From Nymphaea colorata (lineage: Eukaryota; Streptophyta; Magnoliopsida; Nymphaeales; Nymphaeaceae): a stretch of DNA of 64,000 nucleotides. The notes beneath the pieces are model-generated. The model was not told where the DNA came from, did no database searches, and worked only from the letters and a program-made list of their open reading frames with translations. Shown in pieces: positions 50,108 to 63,066 of this stretch (positions within the stretch are counted from its first letter, which is position 1; every line of letters starts with the position of its first letter). A program made the position numbers and the translations under genes. The stretch spans positions 16,197,289 through 16,261,288 of the forward strand of contig NC_045146.1 of NCBI RefSeq assembly GCF_008831285.2, written 5' to 3'.

Positions 50108-50113
50108 CACGTG
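50108..50113. promoter_or_regulatory. G-box CACGTG upstream of receptor kinase
   Basis: The palindrome CACGTG lies 261-266 bases upstream of the start codon, with a second ACGT core (TCACGTAA) near 50165. G-boxes bind bZIP/bHLH factors. Single short motif, moderate to weak evidence. Confidence 0.35.
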
Positions 50114-50373
50114 ATGAAGGGGGTCTTGTGCAGGCTGCCAGCTGCGCAGCCGGCACGGACTTTGTCACGTAACTCTTTTAGCGCTTTCCCTTTCCAGCCT
50201 TTTTCTCCCACTCTCGTTCACTTGCATCACTGTCGTCGTCTCCCTCCACCTCCTATGCCTCCTCCTCCCATTACATCACTGATGTGAACTCCCCTCCTTC
50301 CCTTCTCACTCCCTATCCCACACCCTATCCCACACCCTATCCCACCCCCTCCCCACTAGAAGAAGAAGAGGAG

Positions 50374-53282
50374 ATGGTTACACCGAAGTGGGAGAAAATG
50401 CTCACCATCTTCCTCTTTCTTCTTCTATCATCTACTCTTTCTCTCTCTGCCCCTGCACCTGCCACTACCAATGCCACCATCCCCACCAACAATACGGCAG
50501 ATCAAGACTTCTTGTTCCTAAAGAAGTTCAAGCTCGAGGTTGACAGACATAGCACTCTCAATTTCTCCACTAAGGTGCCATTCTGCAAATGGGAGGGCGT
50601 GGAGTGCGACAAGGGGAGAGTAGTCCGCCTCGTCCTGGAGAGCAAGTCCCTCACCGGCGTCTTCGCCCCCGGCAGCCTCGACCGCCTGGACCAGCTGCGC
50701 GTCCTTAGCCTGAAGCAGAACTCCCTGAGCGGAAGCATCCCCGACCTCTCCCGCCTCACCAACCTCAAGACCCTCTTCCTCTGTTACAACGCCTTCTCGG
50801 GTCCCTTTCCCCCTTCCCTCTTTTCCCTCCACCGCTTGAGAGTGCTCGACCTGTCTTATAACAAACTTTCCGGCGTCATCCCGCCGGATATCACCAGCCT
50901 TCCCAGGATCTACTCGCTCCTGCTACAAGGCAACCGCTTTGACGGCTCCCTCCCTCCCCTCAACCAGTCCTCCCTCCAAATCTTCAATGTCTCCAACAAT
51001 CTCCTTTCCGGCATCATTCCGACGACGACCACCCTCTCCAGGTTCAACTCCTCGTCATTTTTGGGCAACCCTGAGCTGTGTGGACCTACTCTTTCTAAAC
51101 CCTGCCTAGGGGCTCCGTTTTTCCCAGTCACCTCCCCCGTCCGGGCGCCGGAGTCCAGCTCGCAGAGGCAGACTTCCGAGGGCAAAGTTGAAGAAAAGCG
51201 GGAATTCCGGTCGAGGAAGGCCAGGTTGGTGATGGGTCTCGTGCTGGCAGGGTTCTTCTTGCTTCTCGGAGCGATAGTCTTTTTCTTAGTGAGGGGGAAG
51301 AAGAGAAAGGAAGCAGCAGAAGGCGATTCGTCGTCGCGGCTGGCGCCATCGACGGTGGAGAGCGAGAAGCCGGGTAGGGAGAGCATCAACAGGGCCCAGC
51401 AGAGTGCGGAGATGGTGAGGAGCGGCAAGCTGGCGTTCTGCGGCGGGGAGGCGCAGGCCTACGCGCTGGAGGAGCTGCTGCGGGCATCGGCAGAGATGCT
51501 GGGCAGGGGGACGGTGGGGGTCACCTACAAGGCCGTCATGGAAAGGCAGCTCATCGTCAGCGTCAAGAGGCTTGACGCCGGCTGCGCGAAGTTGGGGAGG
51601 GAAGAGTTCGAACGGCGGATGGAAGCGCTCGGCGCGCTGCGCCACCCCAACCTGGTGCCGCTGCGGGCGTATCTTCAGGCCAAGGAGGAAAGGCTTCTCG
51701 TCTATGAGTACCAGCCTAATGGCAGCCTTTTCTCTCTTATCCACGGTGAGTGATCGTTTTCTTTGATAGTTTGCTCTTTTACTCTTGCCTTTTTAGAATG
51801 AACGGCTGCACTGGGTATGGTTATGGTGGAACTGCCGTTACTGCTAATGGCAGAGCTGCCATGGTGAACGTAGCGGTGCCGCTGCTGCACTATGGATGAT
51901 TGAGGGATCTCCATCATGTAGGATCGGTAGATCAAGGTGGGAGCTGTTGGATTGGTCGATAGGTTTGTGAGTGGATGCTGGAGATGGAGGCTGGAGCAAC
52001 AGAGTTTGGTCTTGGGCAATCAGGATCTGTATGACAACAGATCGTGAAGTTTGTGAATCTATGGGGTGCAATGGGTATGAAGTTCATGTTTTTGGTAGCA
52101 GAAAAAGTGAAAGGTAGCAATTTGGAGCAAAGCCCCCAAACACACCCTTCTGCTCCTGGATGCTGAACAATGCGTTGAAATTCGTCATGTTTCCTTTGCC
52201 ACTAAACAAGGTCGTATCTTGAAGGATTGCTAGAGTATGAAAAGATTTTGGAGGTTGAGAATTTGCTCTTATCTTGGGGAATGCGGATATCTGGGAGATA
52301 TCTTGAAATTTCAGTGGCATTAGAGATAGCTTAGGATGCTCTGGCTGAGTCTGAGGCAGCATTGAAAACGAGGCCTTCAACAATACACCAGCCTCGGGTT
52401 CTCTTAGGTTTCATTATTTGTCCATTTGCTGCTGTTGGGAACTTACAAGTCGAGAAATTTCATGTTCTTGTTCTTATAACGAAACATTCTAGAAATTTAT
52501 ACAATTCCAAACTTAAGCCTAAGTTTCTGATTTTCTTTACGAAATGCGGGTTCACTGTACTGTTTTGCAGTTCACAAAAGCCTCCATCGGGAAATTAAGA
52601 AATGTGGAGGCGGCATTTTAAAAGTGGAAGCAGAAGAATGGCCTTAAATAGAAATTCCCTTACTGACTAAACTATTCAAAAATGCAAGAACTAAGAAGAG
52701 ACTCCAGCTGCACTCACTCTTTAAAACAATAATATAAAAGACATTTACATCTGATGTTCTATTGTTGCTGGTTTCTGACTTTCTTCCAATAGTTTATGCT
52801 CCCTGTCACTCACATGGAAGTGGGTTCTGGGGATTATCCCTAGGCTTAAAAAAGATTATAGGCCTTGATGGTCATGTGATCCTGCTGTATGGGCGAAATG
52901 TTTGTCTATAAGCATATCTTATGCAGATTGCCTGTTTCTCCTCCCTACTCTCCTGCAACCGCTTTGTTGCCGTTTACAGGTTCTGGTTTGTCTCTTCTCT
53001 CCATCCTTCCTACATACATATTAGCCAATCAGTCATGATAAAATTGAACATGATGAGATCTTGGAACTCGTGATGTTGTCCTAGTTTCTTGGGAATGAAG
53101 AGTTCTTTTTCCCAAGCACTGCGTGGTGAATCTAGACAGAATAGTTTCCTACACTCTCCTGAGTCATAGAAGGTAATTAACTTTGATTTATAGTTTAATT
53201 ATTTACATACCATAGAAATTAAGCATTACACTATACTAATTGGCTCTGGTGTGAAACAACAAATGGTTCAGTTCATTGCGAG

Positions 53283-53336
<54 letters not shown>

Positions 53337-54369
53337 TGAATGTGAGGGATTCGTCCATGTCCTGTGCTTTTTTCATTGATGTGATACCACTAAGATCGTA
53401 TCCTTTTATCACATGCTCACGTGCATTCCTTGCAAATGAAGTAGACAAAACTGCTTGGTTGTGTTGCGGCATGTGATACAATCTCTGATTTTCTCAATGA
53501 AATAAAGGTAATAGAGGCCAATTCAAATCAATGGTGCTGTCTTGTCTATGACTCTATAGAACACTATATACAACAGGATCTCTTTGCCTGTATCTAGTAC
53601 TTGCTTTAAAGCAAATATCAGCATTTTACGTTTTTCAGATTCTCAGCGTTTGCCTTTAATTAGAATAGATGCTTTGCGAAGTACATGTTTTTGTCATACT
53701 AAACGTAAGTAGAAAGTAATCATTTTCTTTTTCGTGTACTTTTGCTTACCTTTTGTAGGATCAAGATCATCCAGAGCCAAACCTCTACATTGGACCTCAT
53801 GCCTCAAAATAGCAGAAGATGTGGCACAAGGGCTCTCCTATATTCACTTAGCCTCCAAATTCTGCCATGGCAACCTTAAGTCCACCAACGTCCTCCTGGG
53901 AGCAGACTTCGAAGCCCGGGTTGCAGATTATGGTCTCACCATCTTCTTGCCAGAGCATGCTAACATAGATGACAGTGTGTACAGACCACCTGAAACAGCT
54001 GGCAGGCCTGATCGGCGTGTCAGCACCAAGGCAGATATATACAGCTATGGAATCTTGATTCTAGAACTCTTGGCTGGGAAGATGCCGGTCAGATCAATCA
54101 CTGCATCGATGGATCTCAAAAGGTGGGTGAAGGCGGCAAGGAAAGAAGGATCAGAAGATTACACTCTATCATCTTCGGCCACTACTGACACCACTACCAC
54201 CACTTCCACGACCGGGATTGGAAACCAAAAGCTTGACATGCTTGCAGAGGTAGCATCTGAGTGTATCCGCCCGCGGCCGGATGAGCGACCGACTATGAGG
54301 CAAGTCTTGAGGATGATTCAAGAGGTCAAGGAGTTCGATGAAATGGAGGAAGTAGATGTGTACAACTAG
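50374..54369 (+). CDS. LRR receptor-like pseudokinase, At5g67200/At3g50230 type
   Basis: Exons 50374-51745 and 53759-54369 join with a GT-AG intron (phase 1, 2.0 kb) into 660 codons. The ATG at 50374 is the first in frame and starts a signal peptide (MLTIFLFLLLSSTLSLSA). A Cys-capped N-terminus (FCKWEGVEC) and about five leucine-rich repeats follow, then GNPELCG, a Ser-rich stalk, a membrane span at about residues 285-308 and basic GKKRK. The intracellular half has ASAEMLGRGTVGVTYKAV (altered glycine loop) and SVKRL (Lys kept). HGNLKSTNVLL stands in place of the HRD loop, so the catalytic Asp is absent, and DYG replaces DFG near residue 514. It is therefore predicted to signal without kinase activity. 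The family includes plasma-membrane coreceptor-like proteins. Exon 1 is GC-rich. Confidence 0.95.
53285..53331. repeat. (CT)n microsatellite in receptor-kinase intron
   Basis: About 46 uninterrupted bases of CT inside the 2-kb intron, roughly 430 bases before the acceptor. Confidence 0.95.
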
Positions 54370-57300
54370 AATGCTGCCTTGAAGATCTGTGCATTTTTGT
54401 TAGATTTTCTGCCTTACCATTGGTTTATTTCTCAACTCTTTTGTACCTAAATAATTTTAGTTCATAACTGATGACGGAGTGTAGATATTCTTCATGGTGC
54501 TTTTATGGTTAATAAACCTTTCAGTTTCAGCATAAAGTTTCCTAGCTTTTGATTCTGACAGTTCAGTTACTGTTTTTACCTGGCGGTAAGGTCCTGGTCC
54601 TCTTGAATCAAGTGAACGTTGCCAATATGGAACGCTTGGTAGTGCCTGACAAGTGCCAAAAGTGGGAGGTCCTGACCTCGATAGACTACTTTGTTCTGCC
54701 CCTTAATTTTGATCCGTAGGATGGATACCGTTGGCCTGACAAATCATAACGTTAAGCGTTTTTTTGTAAAATCTTCGTTGACAGAAGAAGGCGGCGATTT
54801 GTGACTGCTCCTTCAATTTGAAAGCTCACCAAGTGTCTTTGTCTGAGAGCACAGCTTCGTTTACAGATATCATTTGCAAGAAATTACGACATGCTCAGTG
54901 GAGAAGCTCAAGTCTGCCCATCTAATTAAAAAAAAATCGTTTCATCTATGAAATTATTTTCTGCTGCTCATTCAAGGACAGGAGCCTGAGCAGAACTTAA
55001 TATCCGAGCCATAGACGAGCAGAGTAAGTCATCAGTGTTTCACTCTGTAAGCAGCATTGGAATTCTCCAACCATCGCTTGGCTCCACCGGTAGTAAAGCA
55101 CATGTGGGTCGTCAGAGTCAGTAAATAGTAAAAAGGAGAAGTAGGAGGTCGCCCTGCATAGACATAACCTGACCGACCGATTTCCAGAAAAAGGCGATCC
55201 CCGGATTCCTGAAAACTTCAATCCAAAGCACCGACTTCTGCAAAGGAGGGGAGATTCTATAGACCCCTAGAGATTGACGACTTAGTTCTCAATTGTTTGT
55301 CATCGTAAAGATTGACGCCTCCATGACCAGGCTCACCAGAAACTGGTAAATGACAATGACAGTGCAACTGCCAGTCTGCATTTCAATCCTTTTTATCAGT
55401 TCAACTATGATGCCATTTGCTTTATGTTCCGGTTTTTGCGCAGAATCTTGCCTCTTTTGCGTCTCTGAATCAGATTCAAAGCCATTCCATTCCATCAGTT
55501 GCCGACATTTAATGTACTCACATTGATCTTTTAAGTCCTGTGTTTGCAAGAGGGTGTACTGCTCAGACTGAGTATGTCAGAAATCTCTCTTTTTAGTAAG
55601 AAATATACAACTTATGTAGAACTTACCAACTACCAAGGGGTAGTTTCAAAACTTTAATAAAGACGGAGATACACTTGTTCAAATTTTTTACATGGGTTAA
55701 ACCAAAAAATTTAAAATTTATATATCAATCTTTTTATTTTTTTAAAAATCGACTCATCCTGTGAACTTGGATTCTTCAGCCAAGTCATGAATCGTTGAAT
55801 CCCTTCCCATATAAAGACCAGCGAAGATCAGAACTGCCTTCTTTTGTGATGTCAACCATGAAGTGTTCAGGATCGAGCGGTGTTTCCCATACATCAGTTC
55901 ACGTTTGCATGGGGTTGCCACATCTGCGCTCACTGTGTTCAACTGTCCTAAACGTGGATCACCCTCTTTCCCACCATTAATGGACAAATCAAGAGTCGGT
56001 GGAATGGCTTTCGTAGCGATCAGCCGGATGGGAGGCAAAGGGGGACTCACAGGTAAAGACGAATGAATATGATCAGCAAGTTTTAGCTAATAATATGCAA
56101 AGGCACAGTGCAGTTTCCGGCGGATGATAGCTTTTAATAATTGAATCAATTACTCGAGGTTGCTCTAACTCTCATTTTATATTCCGAAATGAACCTAGAT
56201 TCAACTATATATACAGAGTTTAGAAGATAATCAAATATGTTCGACCCTTTTGATATACATACTGTGACCAAGAACCATCAAATCTCATGGGTTTATCACG
56301 CCATCTTCACAGTTTGAAAAAGGAAACTTGCTTCTTGTCATTAGTCCTGACTTTTCCATAACCTTTCCATAAGCTTTTTGGTATGGTCTCTCCATATTCC
56401 ATCACCTCCTTATTAGAGTAGAGACCGACCTATCGGCCTTAGTAGTTTCTGTCAAATTTCGGAGCTTAATCTAGTTAATCTAGTGAAGGCTTGGAAGGCT
56501 AGTCCGACTACAGCTGCTAATGGAAACTAGAGCCGTTCCACTCGTGCTTCTCTTGGGATCCTTCCAGTCACCTGACAGATCATTCAAAGGATGACTCCGT
56601 ACTAATCATTGTAGTACTATCAGACTAAGAACAGCTATTAAAGTCGCTACTCACAACAGGGACTTCCTTCTTCGTTCTTTGACTGCCTTACCGGAGATCC
56701 CCATCTGACAAAGAAAAAAGGCTTTAACAGATAAAGAAACAATGATAGCTTGACCTTTATCTAGGGATGGACATTATGCTCAGCCAGCCAGCTCGACCAA
56801 TGACTGATAATGGACCGATATGGCTCGACCACCTACAACTATCATGGCTCCTCTTTTTGGAGTAAAGGAGGTAAATCCAAAGGGTCTTGCACTGGTACAA
56901 GGGGGATACACCTTCCCTGTTTCCTCTGTGCATTTATCCTGAGGCTATGTACTAAGTGCTTTCTAGGTTCAAGTGCTCAAAACCTCTTGTGAAAAATTGA
57001 CTCTACATACTATTCACTGATTTACACGGTTCAGTTGACAAAATTGAAACTTTTGACTGCACCTTTTGATATAAATGTATTTCTAGGTCGCCAAATTCTG
57101 ATGATTAACAGATTGTGTAGTGCTAGACCCAAAATAGTTGCGTGAAATATGGCTACCAAATGAGCAATCATCTCCCTGATATTGCTATCGGCGCGTAATG
57201 AAGCTCCGTATACCTCTAGGGTGACAGCATGTACACGTAGAATTTACCACTACTTACAAGAAGATTCAAGGATTGCCCCTTCGTAATACGCAGATTGTGA

Positions 57301-58321
57301 TTCGTATCGACTGGGCTGTACACTTGTATTCGAGGTTTTAGGCCGCGAGCTCACGAGGCAGCAGACCCAGTATCAAAAGGTTAGTAAACAGAAGCACATC
57401 CACGCACGTTCAACGCGCAAGAAAAATTTTACATGCCTCCTCGAAGACGTGCCCTATAGAACAGGTAGCTTGCCACAATAAATATGGATCCACATAAAGA
57501 CATGGAAGCAGCAGAAACAGCAAGAAACATCTGCAACACTGAATTCTTGAAAGGGTTAAGAAAAGTTCAGGTGGGCACGTTCGTTTTGCCCGGTGACTTC
57601 TCAACTTTCACAGTTTCTCCTAGTTCCTGATGACCAAAGCACCTGTGTCAGGTACCACCAAAAACAGAAATCGTTACAGGATTGATTCTTCACCTTCTTC
57701 TCAGAAAACACCCCTATTATACCTGTGATTTTCAATTATAGGCGTGACCTCAAGGTCCAAAATCATATATAAACGGATAAATCACACGTCATTCTTCAGC
57801 TAGTGGCTGGCTTCTAAATACGTGGATAAAACAGAACATTCTTTCACCACCATTGCAAAATCCAACATTGTGAACAAATTGAGTGGGGATGCAACACAAT
57901 GCATAGGAGGAAATCTTTTTCAATTCAAGCAGGAGTCCAGGTTTCAAGGTAAGTTCTTCAAGTAAATTGCAGAAGAACTACACATTTACTACGAAGCAAG
58001 GGATGCAAGAGGTTGGCGTCCGCTAGGATGACTACAACATTACCTCTGCAATAACTTTTCTCCAATTTCATGTAAATCTTAAACTATGAAAAGGCGACCA
58101 CTTTAGCCAAAACAAACCACCTTTCTATATCATTTTCTCCAAAGGTACTGGACTTTCACCCCACCATGAATAATCATATTTCATGAAAAATGTGTCAACT
58201 TCCTGAATTTCTTCTACCGCCTGCCCAACAGAAGAATGTGGCCTCCGGTAATGCATCATGCACACAAGGATGTGTCCTTAGCATCTACAAGACAAATTTG
58301 GTCTATGTCCAGGAGAAGAGG
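54370..58321. other. Intergenic, no gene seen
   Basis: 3' flank of the receptor kinase (AATAAA-type signal near 54510), then spacer, then the 3' flank of minus-strand RER1. Minus-strand frames at 54997-55221, 55289-55549 and 55754-56050 are open for 74-98 codons but show no secure family match. A plus-strand frame near 56810-56992 is equally unconvincing. Confidence 0.45.
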
Positions 58322-61300
58322 TTAGTTCTTCAGAAGACTCGCATCTTCATCAGGTACAGGTTTCTTTCCAGTGTAACGCTGAAATTGGGAATTTTAGAAA
58401 CTTAAAGAGGAAAGGATGATTGATTGAAAAATGGAAAAGAAAATATCTAAGTACCTGCTTCCCGATGGAGAAAGGAACATATTTGTACTTGATCATGTGG
58501 TTTATCTGCCTTTTCATAGTAACCACAAAGAGCACCAGCCAGTACATGAGTAGTATAGGCCAAAAGACAGGAACGTCAAACATTGGAAAAAATGTCATCA
58601 CAAAAGCAATACAGAATGCTCTTGCAAGAGAATACCTGCAAAATTATGACAAAATTATGATTCGTTGAGACTTCCAAGTTTAAATATGTACCTTAAAGCA
58701 AAAGTCACTTTGACAAATAGTACACTACACACAACGGTTTATGATCCTGGTTACCAAACAATCTCACTTTCAAGGAAATTTTTGTGGTTGACAAACAAAG
58801 GTGTATTTCCAACACCAACTGCTCTCACGTATGAAGCCATAAAGCCTGCAAACTACTGCTAACATTTGATAAAATAAACAACGGTTGCCATGTCTGGACA
58901 AAAGCTGAAGCACCAGATTACAACCTGGCATGGTCCAGGGCAAAAAAGAAATGTTGCTAAAAGCACTTGCAATAGATACTGGTTCTTGCTCCATTAAAGC
59001 AAAAGATCGAGAACTATATTTTTCCCAGTTCCCAGAACCAGTAGCCATGATATATTCATATAGGAGAATTCTAACTACCACTAAAATCAATAGTTGAGTT
59101 CTCACAGGTGCTAGTTTCAAATCTTATTTCAAAACATAGAAAAATTCAGGATTAATTCAGGAATGCATTTGTACTGTCATCAGATGGATGAGGACAACCA
59201 TATGCAGCAAGCCAGTTTCCTAGTGCCTAACAGGGTTTGTTATCAAATAACTAGGCTACTATTATAATATTATTAGAATCTACATTATGTGCTCATAGCA
59301 ATTGATACCAAGAAGCCAAATATCAAAGAGTAACTAAAACATGAAACATGATAATCATCTTAAATGTGAACATATGAATGCCAAGCAACCAAAATCCGCA
59401 ATAACCATGTAGGGACCAAACTGCCAGACATGCAGTCAAGACTCCAACATGTTCAAAAAGCAAATCAACTAGTGCAAGAATAACCAAAATAATGAATACC
59501 AATGGGGAAAAAATCATGATAAAACATTGAAAAAAAACTCATATTTCCTAATGTTTTAAGCAATGTTGTGAGAAAAATGTATCCCATTGTGAGGCACCAT
59601 ATGAAATATTACCCTACCAGGTCACAAGATAGAGCCATAATATTGAAGCTATACCATTGACGAGTCTGTATCATGCTGCACAATAATTTGTGTCACACTG
59701 TACTGCATGATACAGTAGATGAGTAGAAATCTTGCACCTTCTGTATGCTTGCTTTGATTGACAAAGAGATAAATATGCAGAAGGAGAAGGAGAAAGAGAA
59801 GAAAGAATAAATTTGTAGAAGCATAGAAATTTGTTTTTTTTCCTCTACATCTTTCTCACATTTTGGTTTTGTCTACTCATCCCTTTTTTGTTGTCCTTCC
59901 TTTTTGACCGTTGGACTACTAAGCTATGAAAAAACAAGCATGATAAGAAAAACCAGCCCCAAAATATATCAAAAAAGGAAAAATAACTGGCGCACAAACA
60001 ACATGATCATGTAAGTGACAACTCTGATGCGAGGAGATGCATCTTGATGATTGATGCATTCGACCATTAACTTCAGTATTTTTTAGTCCAATTACACATC
60101 ATGTTAACTAAACTAATTTGTAAGTCTTTAGGTAAACAAAAGGATACTGGAGCTTAATCATGAGCTGCCAATGAGCAACCAACCAAAGTAACACGAATTG
60201 GACTTGCTCCACTCTCCAGCGCCTATCCACAAGGACCTTTTCCCCATTATCATTTTAGGTCATTTTTCATATGATTTTTATAAAATTTTCAAGCAAAAAA
60301 AAGTTCTGTCAAATTATTATGTCAAGCATAGCTTTTCTGCAATATGGCCTACCAAACAGATTTCAGAAGGAAACATTCCTAATGAGTATGTGCATGTCTT
60401 AAAGCCCTTGGCCAGACATTATCAACCTTGATAATCCAACTTAACGTAAGGACTTCAAATTGTCTCTGTATAACAAAGGCATCAAGGATTATGTTTTTAG
60501 AATTAATATCCCCTTTAGTTGGAAATTTTCAGCTTAACTTAATTATGTCCAAGAAATCAGTCATTGGTTGTACATGGAACAGGAATAATCAATAATTTTT
60601 TAAACTAAAAAACAGTTGTCGGACTACAGATGTTCTCCACAAAAACTTTTACAGATAACAACTGTAGGCGTTCATCTACAAATTATTGACTGGATTATCC
60701 AAAAACTGCTCCAACTTCCCTAATCAGGTTTTTTCCCCTCTATCAGCCCAGCACGCTACAACGGTCGTGCAACAAGTGCTTCTGAAATATTGATGTCCAA
60801 TATCAGATCAAGGAGAGGATGCCCTCCTCATCTACGCCTCAAGCCACACATACCTACGAACAAAGTACCATCTATAATAACATTACAGACAGTAACAAAA
60901 GCGATATGCACGGACCCAATTTTATAGCATAATCGATAAAATCCGAATAAATGAATCAATTTTTCCACCAAAGTAGCAAAAACTAAGCAAAATTGCACCT
61001 AAGCATCACGTAAGCCTGTCAGAATTTCCAGCTAACAGCGTCTTTGTTGTTGTTTTCGTCGTGAAATCAAATACTTAGAAACCCTAACCCCCTTAAAAGT
61101 TAAGAAACAAAAGTAACACGGCCCTATAAAGGCGCCAACATTTTCATCAGAGCCAGACGTTAACAACTCCCGACTACAATGTGGAACCGAGAAAGGGAAG
61201 AGACTACAGAATCACTTATCAAGAATTGAAACAAGTGCCAAAACAACAAAGCCGAAAGGGAAAATCATCAGTCCTTCAAAAGCCCAAAAAAGCAGGAGAA

Positions 61301-61702
61301 AAATAGACACCATCACCAGAATTTGAACTCAGGAAGCCGGCGAACGAAGGGCCGGAACTCATCAGACCCTTTGGTGGGCAGCGTCGGCCCGTCATCGGCA
61401 TCCTGAAGCTCGGGATCGACCTGTGGAGAGAGGAACCCGATCAGGAGATTCAGGATGTAAATCCCCAATCCATATGAAACGACGTAGAACCCTTCGATCA
61501 CGTAAACTCTAACGATGTACGCGAGAGCAACGAGCGAGAAGCAGATCCATCGTGCAAACGCATGAGGGGTCGACCGGTCGAGGAGGTGCTGGTACCGCCT
61601 GGAGGCAGCATTCAACCATCGAGACACGCCGGAGGCGACAGAGAGCCCTCCACTGACGTCGTCACCGGCGGCCGGGAGGGGGTCTATCGCCGGAGACGAC
61701 AT
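58322..61702 (-). CDS. RER1: RER1, ER-retrieval receptor
   Basis: Exons 61702-61317, 58635-58455 and 58378-58322 join with GT-AG introns (2.7 kb and 76 bases) into 207 codons. RER1 sits in early Golgi membranes and returns escaped ER membrane proteins through COPI vesicles. After a short acidic N-terminus the sequence has [20 protein letters not shown], a hydrophobic hairpin ([20 protein letters not shown]...), [20 protein letters not shown] (intron 1 falls in the W codon), a second pair of spans, and [20 protein letters not shown] with the basic tail that ends [10 protein letters not shown]. Length and motifs match plant RER1A/B/C. Intron 1 holds AAACCCTAA at 61079-61087. Confidence 0.96.
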
Positions 61703-63066
61703 CTCTCACCCGTCGGCCGTTCACAGAATGGGGGGAAGGTGGAGGGACAGGTGAGAATGGGGCTGTCCGGTTTTAGGATATCCGAGTGACACTATTACCC
61801 TTGGACTCAATCTTACATAACAGTTTCACCATTTGCCGGTTAGGCTTGGCTTTGTTTTCGAGTCCGACCCGGACAGAATCTGCCTGTGAACGGGTCCGGG
61901 TTATGGATCCGGTTAAAGAATTCATAGAAGAGTTCGACTTCTAAGACAGGTTCTGTTGACATTGATGACTGAGCTTTTCTCTAGACAGAAAATCTAAATG
62001 AGCCATCCCCGGGTCGGGTACTGTCCTATTTAGATCTGACCTGATTGGAGCAGGAAATTAACTATATCAGAACTAAAGGTTGACCTGCCAATTTAAAATC
62101 GAGTCTTTTTAGACTCAAATTTGTTCCTTCTAGTCACAGTTGGATTGAGACTGTAAACTATTAAAAACCAGCTTCTTTTTCAAGATTCTGTCTCCTCGCT
62201 TTTATTTTATTTCCTGCTTCATGTTGCTTTCTCGAATATCTGTGCCGGACGTAATGTTTTATAAGAATGTCAGCATCTCTTGGCTTTCGCTTCACGCATC
62301 GCTTCCAACATTCCGGTAACTGTTGGCTTAGTCTCTTACTTGAACATAAAATTTGGATTCTGGCCTGAAAGTTGAAATGGAACTCAAGGAATATCTTGTG
62401 AGCAAGGAATTGAGAATTCACAAGCAGAGCATTGACGTATAAGAATCGCAGATACAGTTTGCACTTTGTGATTGTAATTGGCAATTGGGGGAGCTTAAGA
62501 ACAGTCCAGCAGTATGCAGGTTCAGCCACAAACAGATTGGCTTGGCCCCTAGCCTGGTGAAACATTCTTGAATTTTTTGATGTGAATCTCGTATCTAAAC
62601 AAGCAATTGACTGTTAATCTTTGACACATTTTTTGAATGAAAGCACATTCCAAACGACTTAAAAAAGTAGTATACTCTCGAGTTCATGAGAAGGTTTGCT
62701 CTTATCAGACTCTCTTCCTAACTATCCCATATTTTGAAATTTGTCGAGTGCATGAGAGAGCTCTGCTCTGTTCAGTGTTTCTCTTCCAAACTATCTCAGA
62801 TTCTGAAAATTTATAAGCTAAGATTGCTTCAGGCACGGTTACATGATTAATGCTCATAAAGAAACTAAGGGGCTGATGCATCAAGGAAACTGGCCTTGCT
62901 GCCGCAACGGATGTGGCACAAGGCCATTTGCACCAAGAAACTTCCAAGGCATTTAAAAAAGAAGCCAGTTCTTTCAATGCATGACATTATCTGAATTCAA
63001 AATTAATGAGAACAAATCTCTATGAACACAACCCAAATAAGAAACACTGGGTCCAATGACATGCAA
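61703..63066. other. RER1 promoter and PTEN2 3' flank
   Basis: About 1.36 kb between two genes on the same strand. 61703-61900 should contain the RER1 leader and promoter; no TATA box is evident. An imperfect 66-bp tandem repeat lies at 62679-62812. Minus-strand frames at 62161-62565 (134 codons, with ATG) and 62705-62977 have no recognisable motif and may be 3' UTR of the upstream gene. Confidence 0.5.
62679..62812. repeat. 66-bp imperfect tandem repeat
   Basis: Units starting CGAGTTCATGAGAAGGTTTG (62679) and CGAGTGCATGAGAGAGCTCT (62745) share order and about three quarters of positions, both ending in a TTCTGAAA/TTTTGAAA segment. Confidence 0.7.

Larger units (their letters stand above)
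36971..50373. other. Intergenic, about 13 kb, repeats and relics
   Basis: No intact gene is visible. In order it contains a SINE candidate (37735-37985), a tRNA-like SINE head (40708-40785), a 570-bp-period tandem duplication (40797-41905), MITEs (42716-42993, 44187-44374, 44440-44656, 45144-45288, 46509-46833), and a copia-type LTR fossil (45419-46090). It also contains an unexplained small frame (46287-46463, minus), an ABCI10 relic (46952-47296, minus) and AT/GA and CT microsatellites. 50100-50373 is the promoter and leader of the receptor-kinase gene. Confidence 0.5.

Noticed and set aside
54997-55221. Minus-strand frame containing DSDDPHVLYYRW, slightly like the SURP region of U2SURP/RRC1 splicing factors
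   Set aside because: Only about ten residues resemble the family, flanking residues do not fit, and no neighbouring exon supports it.
57550-57650. Minus-strand CFGHQELGETVKVEKSPGKT-like frame after an acceptor, considered as an alternative RER1 end
   Set aside because: The phase does not match RER1 exon 2, and no other upstream exon exists before the RER1 coding region; likely chance within the 3' flank.
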